NCBI RefSeq assembly: GCF_002154505.1
Contig: NZ_MUBM01000016.1
Span: 62,001-126,000, forward strand
DNA from: Streptomyces carpinensis
Lineage (GTDB): Bacteria; Actinomycetota; Actinomycetes; Streptomycetales; Streptomycetaceae
DNA: 64,000 nucleotides
Direction: 5' to 3'
Shown: positions 1-8,756 of the stretch, one piece after another
Layout: every line of letters starts with the position of its first letter
Numbering within the stretch: the first letter of the stretch is position 1
Notes under the pieces: generated by a model
Databases searched by the model: none
Told to the model about the DNA's origin: nothing
The model's input: only the letters and a program-made list of their open reading frames with translations
Position numbers and translations under genes: made by a program

Positions 1-62
1 AACACCCTGGAATCGTTCAGGCCATAGACGTCAGCGGCCCGCCCCCGCGCGATCAACTTCAT
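1..62 (-). CDS. Phosphotransferase-like protein, N-terminus only (runs off left edge)
   Basis: Reading leftwards from an ATG at 62, the minus strand encodes MKLIARGRAADVYGLNDSRV before the window ends. A start of the form RGRxADVYxLDDxRVLRR is typical of aminoglycoside phosphotransferase/choline kinase-fold proteins, whose N-terminal glycine loop begins this way. A purine-rich AGGACGGAC stretch lies about 8-16 bases upstream of the ATG and could be the ribosome site. Only about 20 residues are present, so no catalytic Brenner motif can be checked and the substrate is unknown. Confidence 0.5.
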   Translation of the reverse strand, partial: MKLIARGRAADVYGLNDSRV

Positions 63-536
63 GCAGGCAGTCCGTCCTGACGGCATACCAGCCGACAACA
101 GGGCGAACGGTGCATTAGCACGGATGTGACGCCCGTCGGTCACCGACAGGCGGGGCAAGACGCATCTGCTCCCCTTCAGGGACAAAGTGCCCGGGCGGTT
201 ACGACCTGGTCCGCGAGTGATGGCGACCCGCAACGGGGTGCGGCCGCATGCGGTTGGTCGGGCATGCGCGACAACCCGGTGCAGCGGGAGGAGCTGGTGT
301 CCGGCGCGGAGCCGGTGGCCACCTGCCGCCTCCCCGGCGACCGACGTCAGGACCACGCGAGAGCGGACCGCCCCCGGCGCCGATCACCGCGACAGTCCGA
401 AGAGGGGGCTGCCGTCGATCGACCTGACCGCCGCGCCGGAAGGCCACCGCCCATGGAGGACGAAGTACGCAGGACACACGAGACGCGGAGATCGCGCGAG
501 TGTGAAAAGGAAGCACGCACAGAACGGAGCACGATC
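63..536. other. Intergenic stretch, no gene supported
   Basis: The long open frames here overlap one another on both strands and show no recognisable domain or good ribosome site, so they look like GC-rich shadow frames. The stretch separates the divergent phosphotransferase-like start at the left edge from the small plus-strand gene at 537 and should hold promoters for both, although no clear -35/-10 pair was identified. Confidence 0.5.
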
Positions 537-797
537 ATGGAGACCTTCACCCCAGCAGCCGATCAAGCGTGGGATCCAGCCCCGGCGTGCGACTCCCCAC
601 TGTCGCCACCCCGACCCGCCGACCGCATCGCCTGCCGCGTCGAACCCCGCGACCTACGGCGCCTCAACCTGTACGCCGTTCTGACGGCGGCCGGGATCGC
701 CCCCTACCCAGGCGACCGGGAAGCCATCGAAGAACTCAGCGCACTGCCCGACAACGTGCACCAAGCCCTCCACCACTGGCTCACCTCCGGCAGATGA
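537..797 (+). CDS. Small hypothetical protein (86 aa)
   Basis: An ATG at 537 follows ACGGAGC with normal spacing, which sets this start over upstream GTGs in the same frame. The 86-residue product has a Pro-rich first 30 residues and then a compact acidic/basic segment (ACRVEPRDLRRLNLYAVLTA and on to an LHHWL end) that looks helical and folded. It resembles short uncharacterised proteins common in Streptomyces genomes, but I do not recognise a named family. There is no signal peptide, membrane segment or cysteine. It is followed closely by a hairpin at 836-888, which supports it as a single-gene transcript. Function unknown. Confidence 0.6.
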   Translation: METFTPAADQAWDPAPACDSPLSPPRPADRIACRVEPRDLRRLNLYAVLTAAGIAPYPGDREAIEELSALPDNVHQALHHWLTSGR

Positions 798-835
798 CAC
801 ACCGGCACCGCGCCTCCTGCCGGCCGCGGCCGGAC

Positions 836-888
836 CGTGACCCACATCGGGGCGCTTGAAGAACGCAAGCCGCCCCAAGTGGGTCACG
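836..888 (+). terminator. Long stem-loop, likely terminator
   Basis: CGTGACCCAC (836-845) pairs perfectly with GTGGGTCACG (879-888), and inside it GGGGCG pairs with CGCCCC. The hairpin starts 38 bases after the stop of the 86-aa gene. No T-run follows, as is usual in Streptomyces. Confidence 0.6.
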
Positions 889-1366
889 AGCGCGGGCCCG
901 GGACCCTTTCTGACACCGCGTCGGTGACCCCGCCCAGGTGGTCGACGGCGTCGAGTGCCCTGGGACGTGCAGGTACCGGCCACCCGCCGGGACGAGGGCC
1001 GCCGGTGCCCGCACGTGAACACTTCGCCCGAAACATCGCGGCCGACGATGAGGCCGGAGGCGGGATGCCGAACGGAATCAAAGGTTGCGGGCGGCATCCC
1101 GCCGGGCGTCCCGCTCGGTGCGGCGGGCTCAGCGGAGACGGAGCCCGAGCCTGAGTTCGTGAAGCAACCGGCACCACGCGAGACCACAGCCACCCATCTC
1201 CCCATCGGACAGCAGGCAGCGGCGTTCCGTCCGCGCTACACCATTCGACGGCTTGTGCCCGACACCATGCCATTTGCGCTATGACATTCCTATTTATTCC
1301 ACTATCCAGGTGCTGGAGCTGCCCTCACCGAAGACGGGCGTCCCCAAGTCGAGGAGAGTGGAAACG
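889..1366. other. Intergenic region; AT-rich promoter-like patch before the surface-protein gene
   Basis: No coding frame here is convincing. Around 1265-1312 the composition drops to unusually AT-rich for this window (a CCTATTTATTCCACTATCC stretch), 55-100 bases ahead of the LAXTG protein start. It probably contains that gene's promoter; a precise -10/-35 call is not possible by eye. Confidence 0.4.
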
Positions 1367-1777
1367 ATGACGACATTGCCTCGATGGCGATCTGTTATGG
1401 CGTCAGCGGCCGCCGCCGCTGCGCTCTTCACCGCACCACTGGCAGGCGCGACGACAGCCTACGCCGACGGCCATCCCCACAACCCACAACCCACACACGC
1501 ACCTCACCACGAGCACGGCTCCGACAAGCACGGCTCCGACGAGCACGGCTCGGACGAGCACAGCTCCGACGAAAACGGCTCGGACGAGAACGGCTCGGAC
1601 GAGAACGGCTGCCCCGAGCACCGCTGCGACAACGACGAACAGCGCCCGGACAAACCGCGACTCGCCGACACCGGTGCCGACCACACGCAGGAAGTGATCC
1701 TGGGCAGTGCGGCCGCCGCTCTGATCGCAGCAGGTGCCGGCACCATGCTGATCGCGCGCCGCCGCAGCAACTCATAG
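1367..1777 (+). CDS. His/Asp-rich surface protein with LAXTG sortase signal
   Basis: This 136-residue secreted protein starts at the ATG at 1367, after a GAGGAG ribosome site. Residues 1-32 form a signal peptide (basic start, Ala-rich core, AYADG cleavage region). Next comes a histidine-rich segment (HPHNPQPTHAPHHEHG) and about seven five-residue repeats of the type HGSDE/NGSDE (DNA 1511-1610). The C-terminus has LADTG, then a hydrophobic span and RRRSNS. LADTG fits the LAXTG motif used by class E sortases of Streptomyces, so it is probably linked to the cell wall. His and Asp repeats suggest divalent metal binding, which is inference. No sortase gene is in the window. Confidence 0.75.
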   Translation: MTTLPRWRSVMASAAAAAALFTAPLAGATTAYADGHPHNPQPTHAPHHEHGSDKHGSDEHGSDEHSSDENGSDENGSDENGCPEHRCDNDEQRPDKPRLADTGADHTQEVILGSAAAALIAAGAGTMLIARRRSNS

Positions 1778-1884
1778 CACCGTACCCAGTACATCCACCG
1801 TCCTCCTGGAGCGTCCCGGTCGAGCCCCCCCGTGTCCCCCGGCACGCCGGCGCGTCCACGACCCTCCGGGCAGGAACACGCAAC

Positions 1885-1916
1885 CGGCCGCCGCCGCCAT
1901 TCAGCGGCGGCGGCCG
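1885..1916 (+). terminator. GC-rich hairpin terminator
   Basis: A 13-bp perfect stem (CGGCCGCCGCCGC at 1885-1897 with its complement at 1904-1916) has a six-base loop. It lies between the convergent surface-protein and MFS genes and may serve both strands. Confidence 0.6.
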
Positions 1917-2092
1917 CGTGGGCCAGTCACACCAGTCCACTCACCCGTCACGATCTGTTCGCGCACGCGGCACAACCGCCGCCCACCCCACAACCACCCG
2001 CGCATCACCGCAGAGGATGGCTGGATCGCCGGCAGGCCGCGAGCGGTGCAGCGCTCGGCACCGGCTTCGTCCAGTACACGCCGTCCGGCGCC

Positions 2093-3454
2093 TCAGTGGG
2101 TGCCCGGGGCCGCCTCCGCGGGGGCGAGTCCGCGAGGGCCCGCCGTGCCGAACGCCTGCCGGTCGAGCGCCGGTCCGGCGACCGGGACCTCGATCTCGAC
2201 GACCGGCTGTTCCGGGGCACCCACCTGGGGCACCGTGCCGGACGCCGTGCCCGTCGTGGCCGCCACCACCGCGGCCGGGGCGCCACCCCGGCGCCGCACC
2301 GCCCCGGGGCCGAGCGGCCGGCCGCCGGTGTGCAGGGCGACCGCCGTCAGCGGCAGCACGAGCAGAAGCAGCCCGGCGCCCAGCACCAGGCCCATCGCCG
2401 GATAGCCGGCGCCCGCGGACAGCAGGCTTCCGACGAGCGGGCCGCACGCGGTGCCCAGCGAGGACGCGGACCCGGCCAGCACGGCCCAGCGACCGCGCGC
2501 GTCGAGGGATGCCGCCAGCCCGATGAGGTACGAGAGGACGACCGGATAGACGGTGTTCCAGGCGATCTCGCCGGTCGCGAACGACGGCAGGCCGTCCGCC
2601 GAGGCGCTGACCACGATGCAGCAGGCGATCAGCGCGGTCCCCGCCCCGATCGGTAGCGCCCGCCCCAGCCGCGCCCCGAGCGCGCCCGCGCCGATGACAC
2701 CGAGCAGTCCGGCGCCCAGGGCCGTCGCGAAGACCGCGCCGACGGTGACCTCGCTCAGCCCTGCCTGATGCAGGCCGATCCGGCCGCTCACGCCCCACAG
2801 CGAGTTCTGCGCCATGGACCAGAACAGCATCGAGCCGGCGAGGACGAGCCCCGAGCGGCGGTAGGGGAGCCTGCCGCGCGGCGCCGCCGTGTGACCGGGG
2901 CCCATGGCATTGGCGAGCCGGCCCGTCGCGGGCCACACCAGGAGCGCGGTCAGCGCGATCGCAGCGAACGGCAGCCCGTGTCCGGGCCCGAGGTGCGGGA
3001 TCGTCAGGTACACGGCGCCGGCGAGCGCGGACACGCTCAGCAGCCCGAAGGTCGAGGTGCGGTGCGGGTCGCGCTGGGCCGCGATGCCCGAGGCGGCGAC
3101 CGTCGTCGCCGTACCCGAGCCGAAACCGCCCGTCATCGCCCCGGCGACCACCACCGGCACACTGTCGGACAGGGCCGCGCAGCCGAATCCGAGCGCCGCG
3201 AGCAGCAGCCCGGAGCGGGCCAGACGCCGCGGCCCGAACCGCTCGACGCGCGCCGCGAGCGTGAAGCCCGCCGTGGCCGAACTCAGGAGCAGCGCACTGC
3301 CGACGAGCCCTGCCTGTGCGGGCCCGAGGCCCAGCCGGTCACCGAGGCGGCCGACGACGGTGGGCAGCAGATAGGGCGCGAGGTAGCCCGCCGTGAATAG
3401 CGCTACGAGGGGCCAGGAGGAACCGCGCGAGAGCGCGGGCGCGGGGGAGGACAC
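2093..3454 (-). CDS. MFS transporter (exporter-like)
   Basis: A 453-residue major facilitator protein with about 12 hydrophobic segments. A basic cytoplasmic loop (ARVERFGPRRLARSG) after TM2 matches the family's signature loop position. I place the start at the GTG at 3454 because the first membrane segment (WPLVALFTAGYLAPYLLPTVV) begins only about 13 residues later; the upstream in-frame extension is compositionally unlike a protein. The ribosome site there is weak (GGAA). The last 80 or so residues are a non-membrane Ala/Pro/Val-rich tail, unusually long for the family. A DUF6300-like fragment lies upstream. Substrate cannot be told; the general layout suggests drug or metabolite efflux. 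Confidence 0.8.
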   Translation of the reverse strand: MSSPAPALSRGSSWPLVALFTAGYLAPYLLPTVVGRLGDRLGLGPAQAGLVGSALLLSSATAGFTLAARVERFGPRRLARSGLLLAALGFGCAALSDSVPVVVAGAMTGGFGSGTATTVAASGIAAQRDPHRTSTFGLLSVSALAGAVYLTIPHLGPGHGLPFAAIALTALLVWPATGRLANAMGPGHTAAPRGRLPYRRSGLVLAGSMLFWSMAQNSLWGVSGRIGLHQAGLSEVTVGAVFATALGAGLLGVIGAGALGARLGRALPIGAGTALIACCIVVSASADGLPSFATGEIAWNTVYPVVLSYLIGLAASLDARGRWAVLAGSASSLGTACGPLVGSLLSAGAGYPAMGLVLGAGLLLLVLPLTAVALHTGGRPLGPGAVRRRGGAPAAVVAATTGTASGTVPQVGAPEQPVVEIEVPVAGPALDRQAFGTAGPRGLAPAEAAPGTH

Positions 3455-3724
3455 GGGCGTTCCAAGGCATGCGAAAGCGACAGGAGGAAGGGTGGAGCAA
3501 GAGAGGGATGGGCGACCGTCGACGGACAGGAACGCGCGCCAATTTGTATCAAGCGTGGGCACGCGTAAAAAAGGCAGGGCAGCGTGATCTAGGTCATATT
3601 GCGTTTGGCGTCGAGAGCCCTGGGCAAATGTGATGCTCCGTCTGGCTCGATCGGGTGCGTTCGCGCAGGTCAGCGACGATTCGTTGGCGAGGTGGGGAGC
3701 CGCGGTCGGCGGCCGCCGACGGGC

Positions 3725-3900
3725 GCCTCGAGGCCGAGCCGTGCGGGCGCGGCGGGATGCGCCTCCTCCGGTCCGCGCGCGATCACGGCCGCCGTTGCCG
3801 GCGGAGAACCGCACCAGGAGCTCGACGGTCGTCCGGTCGACGTCTCCGGCGTCGCAGACCGGGCACAGCTCCAGATGGATCCGCCGCCCCGGCCCGCCGG
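3725..3900 (-). pseudogene. Decayed DUF6300-like zinc-ribbon fragment
   Basis: On the minus strand near 3788-3898 the translation reads RRIHLELCPVCDAGDVDRT followed by TVELLVRFSAGNGG. This closely matches the CPxCD...AxLLVRF core of small Streptomyces DUF6300-type proteins. No start codon or N-terminal CxxC half precedes it, and after about 3790 the expected EEGA tail continues only in another frame (GPEEAHPA), which suggests a frameshift. It is interpreted as a remnant. Recognition is from memory of the family pattern, so confidence is modest. Confidence 0.35.
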
Positions 3901-4039
3901 CCTCCGGGTTGGTCTCCGACCGGTGCGGACCCGCCGTGCCGGCCGCGGCCGAACGGGGCGTCCCACCCCGCACCGGCCTGGGACGCCGGGGCCCTCCGGC
4001 ATCGGGTGTGGTCAGGGACCGGCTGCGGGCTTGGGGACA

Positions 4040-5551
4040 CTACCGGCGGCTGGAGACCGCGTAGTACTGGAGGTCCTGCACGGTGACCGTGCGCCGTACC
4101 GGAAAGCCGGTCGTGACGGTGGCGACGGTGTCTCCCGTGCGGCGCACCACGGCCTCGGCGCGTCCGGGAGACAGGGGCAGGTCCTGGGCGTGCACGCCGA
4201 CGGGAACCCGGTAGGTGTGGGGGGTGGTGCCCACCCGCGCGGAGACCGTCGCGGGCGCGGTCAGGAAGGTCAGCAGCTCCACCTGGTCGCGTGGGAGAGC
4301 GGTGCCCGGGCGTGGGCGCATCAGCCACCGCTGGAGCGAGGCGGCACCGGTGTCCGCGAACTGGACACGGGAGGTGACGTACACGGTGTCGCGGACGATC
4401 TGCGGCCAGGCCCCGGTCTTGAAGCGGGTGAGGTAGTACGAGGAGATGTCCAGGTACGTGTGGCCGTTGTGCAGTGAGGGGGCGAACTGGCTGCCCTCCG
4501 AGTAGTCGTTCCAGGTGGTGAGCTGCACCCAGTCGGCACCGTCGGAGATGGCGTGGTTCCAGGTCGACCGCAGGGTCGCGGTGTTGCCGGCCTCGTCGTA
4601 GACCCCCTGGTTGGGCCGGGCGTCCTGCACGGACACGGCCTGCATCCACTTCTTGCCCAGGGAGTGGGCGAGCCGGATGTCGCCGGGAACGTTGTTCTGG
4701 CGGGTGTAGCTGCGGCTGCCCCAGGACGAGAAGGCGTAACTGATCGGGGCGAACCGCTCGGCGTTCGAGCGGAAGTCCAGGAAGACCGGGACGAGGGCGG
4801 TGGCGATGCCGTGGTCGCGCAGCCGCGCGATGACCTGGCTCCACCAGGCGGGGTCCTGCTCCTCGGCCTTGAACGGGGAGACCACGAGGCGTCCGTCGGC
4901 CAGCCGGTGGGCGGACGGTGACTCGGCGAGCACGGCCAACTGGTCGGCCAGGGTCCCGGGGTCGGTGTGCAGGGAGGTCATGTCCGGCATCAGCACGATG
5001 CGAAAGCCGGGATCCACGCGGTGCGCGGCGCGCAGCAGCAGGTCGACGCGCTCACGGTTGGGGCCGGTCAGGGAGAGGATGTCGACGGTGAATCCGTCCA
5101 GCCCGGCGTCCCGGGCGGTCCTCACCTCCCGTTCCAGATTGGCCAGTTGCCAGTCGCCGCTGGTCGGCTTCACGGGCAGCGGCCGGTCGCGCAGCAGTCC
5201 GCCGTAGGCCGCGTGCTTCCCCTGCTCACCCTGCGGTGTGAGGTAGTTGCGGGCGTAGTAGTCGTGCTCGGCGGGCTGGTTGTCGAGGGAGAGTGGATAC
5301 GGGGGGAAGTAGTGCGCGAAGACCAGATGCGGGCTGTCGCGCAGCAGGTGAGGGCTCGGCAGGTCGAAAGGAAGCGCTGCGGTGCTCGTACGCTCGGTGC
5401 GGGGCTCGGTGTCCGTCAGGTCGATGGCCAGCCCGGTGCCCGTGATCAGTGCGATCAGCAGCAGACCGGCCAGGGCGCCGAGCACGGTGCGTCGGCGGCG
5501 GCCCGGCGGCCTTCGATGGTGGCTCGTCGGAGGAGCGGCGTGGTCCGTCAT
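4040..5551 (-). CDS. Secreted GH71 alpha-1,3-glucanase (mutanase)
   Basis: The 503-aa product starts at the ATG at 5551, preceded by GGAGG at proper spacing. Residues about 20-45 are one hydrophobic segment after RRRR, either a signal anchor or an uncleaved signal. The body matches glycoside hydrolase family 71: HLVFAHYFPPYPLS near the N-terminus, the walk through LDGFTVDILS, the strand RIVLMPDM, and WVQLTTWNDYSEGSQFAPS near residue 370, where GH71 carries conserved acidic residues. These enzymes cut alpha-1,3-glucan of fungal walls or bacterial mutan, suggesting predation or scavenging on fungal biomass. It diverges from the multidomain protein at 5912 and shares a 360-bp promoter region with it. 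Confidence 0.85.
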   Translation of the reverse strand: MTDHAAPPTSHHRRPPGRRRRTVLGALAGLLLIALITGTGLAIDLTDTEPRTERTSTAALPFDLPSPHLLRDSPHLVFAHYFPPYPLSLDNQPAEHDYYARNYLTPQGEQGKHAAYGGLLRDRPLPVKPTSGDWQLANLEREVRTARDAGLDGFTVDILSLTGPNRERVDLLLRAAHRVDPGFRIVLMPDMTSLHTDPGTLADQLAVLAESPSAHRLADGRLVVSPFKAEEQDPAWWSQVIARLRDHGIATALVPVFLDFRSNAERFAPISYAFSSWGSRSYTRQNNVPGDIRLAHSLGKKWMQAVSVQDARPNQGVYDEAGNTATLRSTWNHAISDGADWVQLTTWNDYSEGSQFAPSLHNGHTYLDISSYYLTRFKTGAWPQIVRDTVYVTSRVQFADTGAASLQRWLMRPRPGTALPRDQVELLTFLTAPATVSARVGTTPHTYRVPVGVHAQDLPLSPGRAEAVVRRTGDTVATVTTGFPVRRTVTVQDLQYYAVSSRR

Positions 5552-5911
5552 GGGTGTCCTCCACGGGCGCCGATGGCTTCCGGTGCGAACTTTAGTGCGC
5601 CGGGTGGCCCGGTGCGTGGCGAGCCACACCGTACGGGCTGATTCGGTCGTGATCGCCGCCCGTCGGAAGGTCGTGGCGCCGAGCCGGTCGGCGTCGTGGG
5701 ACCGGTGCCGCGGTACGCCCGGGACGCATGCGGTGGCCGAGAAGGCGGCGAATCTCCCTCCCAGATGAGTCAAGTGCGTTCAACGGCGTGTCATGTACTC
5801 GTATGGTGCACGGAACAACAACACATACGTGCGAGCCCGTTCGGATCTGGGGAAGACCGGCGGGCTCGTCAAGGCGGGGGCCTGTGACTGGGCCCCGGAG
5901 CCGGGGGGTAT
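5552..5911. promoter_or_regulatory. Divergent promoter region, GH71 and multidomain secreted protein
   Basis: This 360-bp gap lies between two divergent genes for secreted proteins. A CGTATG (5800-5805) and CATACG (5824-5829) pair forms an inverted repeat with an 18-base spacer in the least GC-rich part, a plausible regulator or promoter area. No CebR-type or classic LacI palindrome is present. Confidence 0.35.
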
Positions 5912-8635
5912 ATGAGAAGATCCAGGCGGCTGAGCGCCGCCCTCGTCCTGTCCACCGCGGCCGGTCTGGGCCTGGTGGCCCTGCCGCAGCCGGCCGCCGC
6001 GCTCACCCCGCCCGTCGCCTTCACCGCCGACGACCTGCCGACCTGGCAGACCAACGGCATCGTGTGGGCCCTGGCGGAGGCACACGGCACCGTCTTCGCG
6101 GGCGGCACTTTCTCGCAGGTGCGCCCACCCGAGGGAGGAGGCGGCACTGCTCAGAACGCGGTGAACTTCGTCGCGCTGGACGCGGCGACCGGCGCTCCCA
6201 CGTCCTGCACGCTGTCCTTCACCATCGGCAGCGGCACCGCGACCGTGCGGGCGCTCGCCGTCTCGCCGGACAAGAAGACGCTGTACGCGGGCGGTTACTT
6301 CGGCGCCGTCAACGGCACGCAGGTCAGCAGCCTCGCCGCCATCGACATCGCCACCTGCACGCCCAAGGCGAACTTCCACCCGAGCGTGTCCGCCACCGTG
6401 CGGGCGCTCGCCGTCACCGACGACACCGTGTACCTGGGCGGCGACTTCTCATCCGTCGGCGGCACCGCGCACGCGCGGTACGCGGCGGTGGACGCCACCA
6501 GCGGCGCGGTCAAGCCCTTCCAGGCCGACGTCGACGAGCCCGGCCGGGCCGTCGCGGTCACCCCCGACGGCAAGAACGTCGTCCTGGGCGGTGACTTCTT
6601 CACCGTCAACGGCGCGAACTCGCACGCCCTGGCCGTCGTCGACGCGACCACGGGCGGCAACGTCCGCACCTATCCGGGGTTCATCGAGACCAACTCCGTG
6701 GTCAAGTCGATCGACACCGACGCCACGGGCTTCTACACCGGCAACGAGGGCACCGGCGGCGGCGTCTTCGACGGCCGTATCGCCCTCGACCTGTCCACAC
6801 TCGACCAGCGATGGCGCGACACCTGCCTCGGAGCCACCCAGGCCGTCAAGTCCTACGAAGGCGTGGTCTACAGCGCCTCGCACGCGCACGACTGCTCCAG
6901 CGTCGGGGAGTTCCCCGACGGGCGCCGCCACCACCTGCTCGCGGAGCCGACGACCGGCACCAACAAGCTGGGCTGGTTCCCGGACACCAACGACGGGCTG
7001 GGCGAGGGCATCGGCCCGCGCGCCATGGTGATCTCCGAGACCTCCGACAACAAGTACATGTGGGTCGGCGGCGAGTTCACCACCGTGAACGGCTCGCCGG
7101 CCCAGGGCCTCACGCACTTCGCGGCCTCCCCGGACACCGGCGCGCCGTCGGTGCCGTCGGTCAGCGCCGAGTCCGTGAAGCCCACCGAGACCCACGTCCG
7201 CTGGCGCGCCGCCCTCGACACGGACGACACCAGGCTGACGTACAAGGTCTACCGCAACGGCGGTGCCACGCCCGTGTACACCGTGGACGGCGACTCGGTG
7301 GAGTGGTCGCGCCCGCAACTGTCGTTCACCGACAAGGGCGTCACCGCCGGCTCCACCTACACCTACCGGGTGACGGCCACCGACGGCGCGGGCAACACCT
7401 CCGCGCTGTCCGCCGCGACCACGGTGACGGTGCCGACGTCCGCCCAGAAGTACGCGGCGAAGGTGCTCGACGACGGCGCGACCCTTTACTGGCGCTACGA
7501 CGAGTCCGCCACTCCGTTCGTCGGCGACACCTCACCCGGCGACCAGAGCGGCATCCACCTCAACGGGCCCTCCCTGCGCCAGACCCCGGCGGCCGTGACC
7601 GGCCCGTCCACCGCCATCGGCTTCGACGGCACCAACCAGCAGGTCTACAGCGACAAGCGCACCACGGTGCCGAGCCGGTACTCGATCGAGACCTGGTTCA
7701 AGACCACCACCGGCCGGGGCGGCAAGCTCGTCGGGTTCGGCAACAACACCACAGGGTCCAGCAGCAACTACGACAAGCACGTCTACATGCGCAACGACGG
7801 CCGGCTCGTCTTCGGCGTGTGGACGGGCACCGCCCGCATCATCACCTCGCCCGACAGCTACAACGACGACGCGTGGCACCACGTCGTCGCCACCCAGGGC
7901 GACTCCGGGATGGCGCTGTACGTGGACGGCGACCAGGTCGGCACGCTCGGCGAGACGACCAACCAGAGCTACAGCGGCTACTGGCACGTCGGCGGCGACA
8001 ACCTCAACGCCTGGCCGGACCAGCCCTCCAGCAACTACTTCGCCGGGCAGATCGACGAGACCGCGATCTACCCGTCGGTGCTGAGCGCGGCTCAAGTGCA
8101 GAGCCACTACACCGCGGCCTCGGCTCCGGCGGACAGCGTGCAGACCGTCCGCGCGTCGGACGACACGTACGTCAACGCAGGTGCCACCGGCACCAATTAC
8201 GGCACCTCCTCCTCGCTGGCGGTCCGCGGCAGCGCGGCGTACGAGACGTATCTGCGCTTCGACCTGCCGTCTGCCCCGGCCGGGACGGTGCTCAAGAGCG
8301 CGCGGCTGGCGGTGAAGACCACCACGCTGAGCAGCGCGGGCAGCACGGACGACATCTCCGTGCGGCCGGTCACCGGAAGCTGGACGGAGGCGGGGACCAC
8401 CTACGCCTCCAGGCCCGCCGTGTCCTCCACCGTCGTCGGCACCCTGAGCGGGGCCACCGACCTCTCGACGGTCTACTCCGCGACGCTGGACACCGCGGCG
8501 CTCTCCCCCGCCCTGGGCGGCTCCTACGACCTGGCGCTCACGAGCACTGGCACGGACGCGCTGTGGCTGTGGTCCAGTGAGGCGTCGGCCGCGGAGAACA
8601 CCCCGCAGCTGGTGCTGACCTTCGGGGCTCCGTAA
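5912..8635 (+). CDS. Secreted multidomain protein: beta-propeller, FN3, LamG, CBM96-like
   Basis: The 907-aa protein starts at an ATG at 5912 after a GGGGGG ribosome site. Residues 1-30 are a Sec signal peptide ending PAAA. Residues about 31-410 are propeller-type repeats (delta-60/YVTN-like) with recurring blades such as VRALAVSPDKKTLYAGG, FGAVNGT and TVYLGGDFSSVGGT. About 410-510 is a fibronectin type III domain, 515-733 a LamG/concanavalin domain (YSIETWFKT, WHHVVATQGDSGMALYVDG), and 740-907 a CBM96/DNRLRE-type module (DDTYVNAGATGTNYGTSSSL, ETYLRFDLP). No catalytic residues are evident, so it is probably a polysaccharide-binding or wall-associated protein. It is monocistronic, followed by a strong terminator. 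Confidence 0.8.
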   Translation: MRRSRRLSAALVLSTAAGLGLVALPQPAAALTPPVAFTADDLPTWQTNGIVWALAEAHGTVFAGGTFSQVRPPEGGGGTAQNAVNFVALDAATGAPTSCTLSFTIGSGTATVRALAVSPDKKTLYAGGYFGAVNGTQVSSLAAIDIATCTPKANFHPSVSATVRALAVTDDTVYLGGDFSSVGGTAHARYAAVDATSGAVKPFQADVDEPGRAVAVTPDGKNVVLGGDFFTVNGANSHALAVVDATTGGNVRTYPGFIETNSVVKSIDTDATGFYTGNEGTGGGVFDGRIALDLSTLDQRWRDTCLGATQAVKSYEGVVYSASHAHDCSSVGEFPDGRRHHLLAEPTTGTNKLGWFPDTNDGLGEGIGPRAMVISETSDNKYMWVGGEFTTVNGSPAQGLTHFAASPDTGAPSVPSVSAESVKPTETHVRWRAALDTDDTRLTYKVYRNGGATPVYTVDGDSVEWSRPQLSFTDKGVTAGSTYTYRVTATDGAGNTSALSAATTVTVPTSAQKYAAKVLDDGATLYWRYDESATPFVGDTSPGDQSGIHLNGPSLRQTPAAVTGPSTAIGFDGTNQQVYSDKRTTVPSRYSIETWFKTTTGRGGKLVGFGNNTTGSSSNYDKHVYMRNDGRLVFGVWTGTARIITSPDSYNDDAWHHVVATQGDSGMALYVDGDQVGTLGETTNQSYSGYWHVGGDNLNAWPDQPSSNYFAGQIDETAIYPSVLSAAQVQSHYTAASAPADSVQTVRASDDTYVNAGATGTNYGTSSSLAVRGSAAYETYLRFDLPSAPAGTVLKSARLAVKTTTLSSAGSTDDISVRPVTGSWTEAGTTYASRPAVSSTVVGTLSGATDLSTVYSATLDTAALSPALGGSYDLALTSTGTDALWLWSSEASAAENTPQLVLTFGAP

Positions 8636-8652
8636 CCCTCACCGCGTCCCTT

Positions 8653-8688
8653 GTGCGGGGCACCGGACCACGTTCCGGTGCCCCGCAC
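8653..8688 (+). terminator. Strong hairpin terminator
   Basis: A 15-bp perfect stem, GTGCGGGGCACCGGA (8653-8667) with its complement (8674-8688), and a six-base loop, 17 bases after the stop of the multidomain gene. Confidence 0.8.
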
Positions 8689-8756
8689 ACCCCGCCTGGG
8701 CCGCACCCGTTTGTGGCCGCCTCCATACCCAGGCCCGCCGGGCCGCAGGAGCCACC

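Noticed and set aside
126-1284. Several long overlapping open frames on both strands
   Set aside because: GC-rich shadow frames without ribosome sites or recognisable folds; only the 86-aa gene at 537 has a good start and a terminator.
1511-1610. Possible CRISPR-like array
   Set aside because: The 15-bp repeats are contiguous, in frame and encode GSDE units; there are no spacers.
1428-1940. Minus-strand frames over the LAXTG gene
   Set aside because: They mirror the GSDE repeat DNA and give Arg/Ser-rich repetitive translations; the plus-strand protein has signal peptide and sorting signal.
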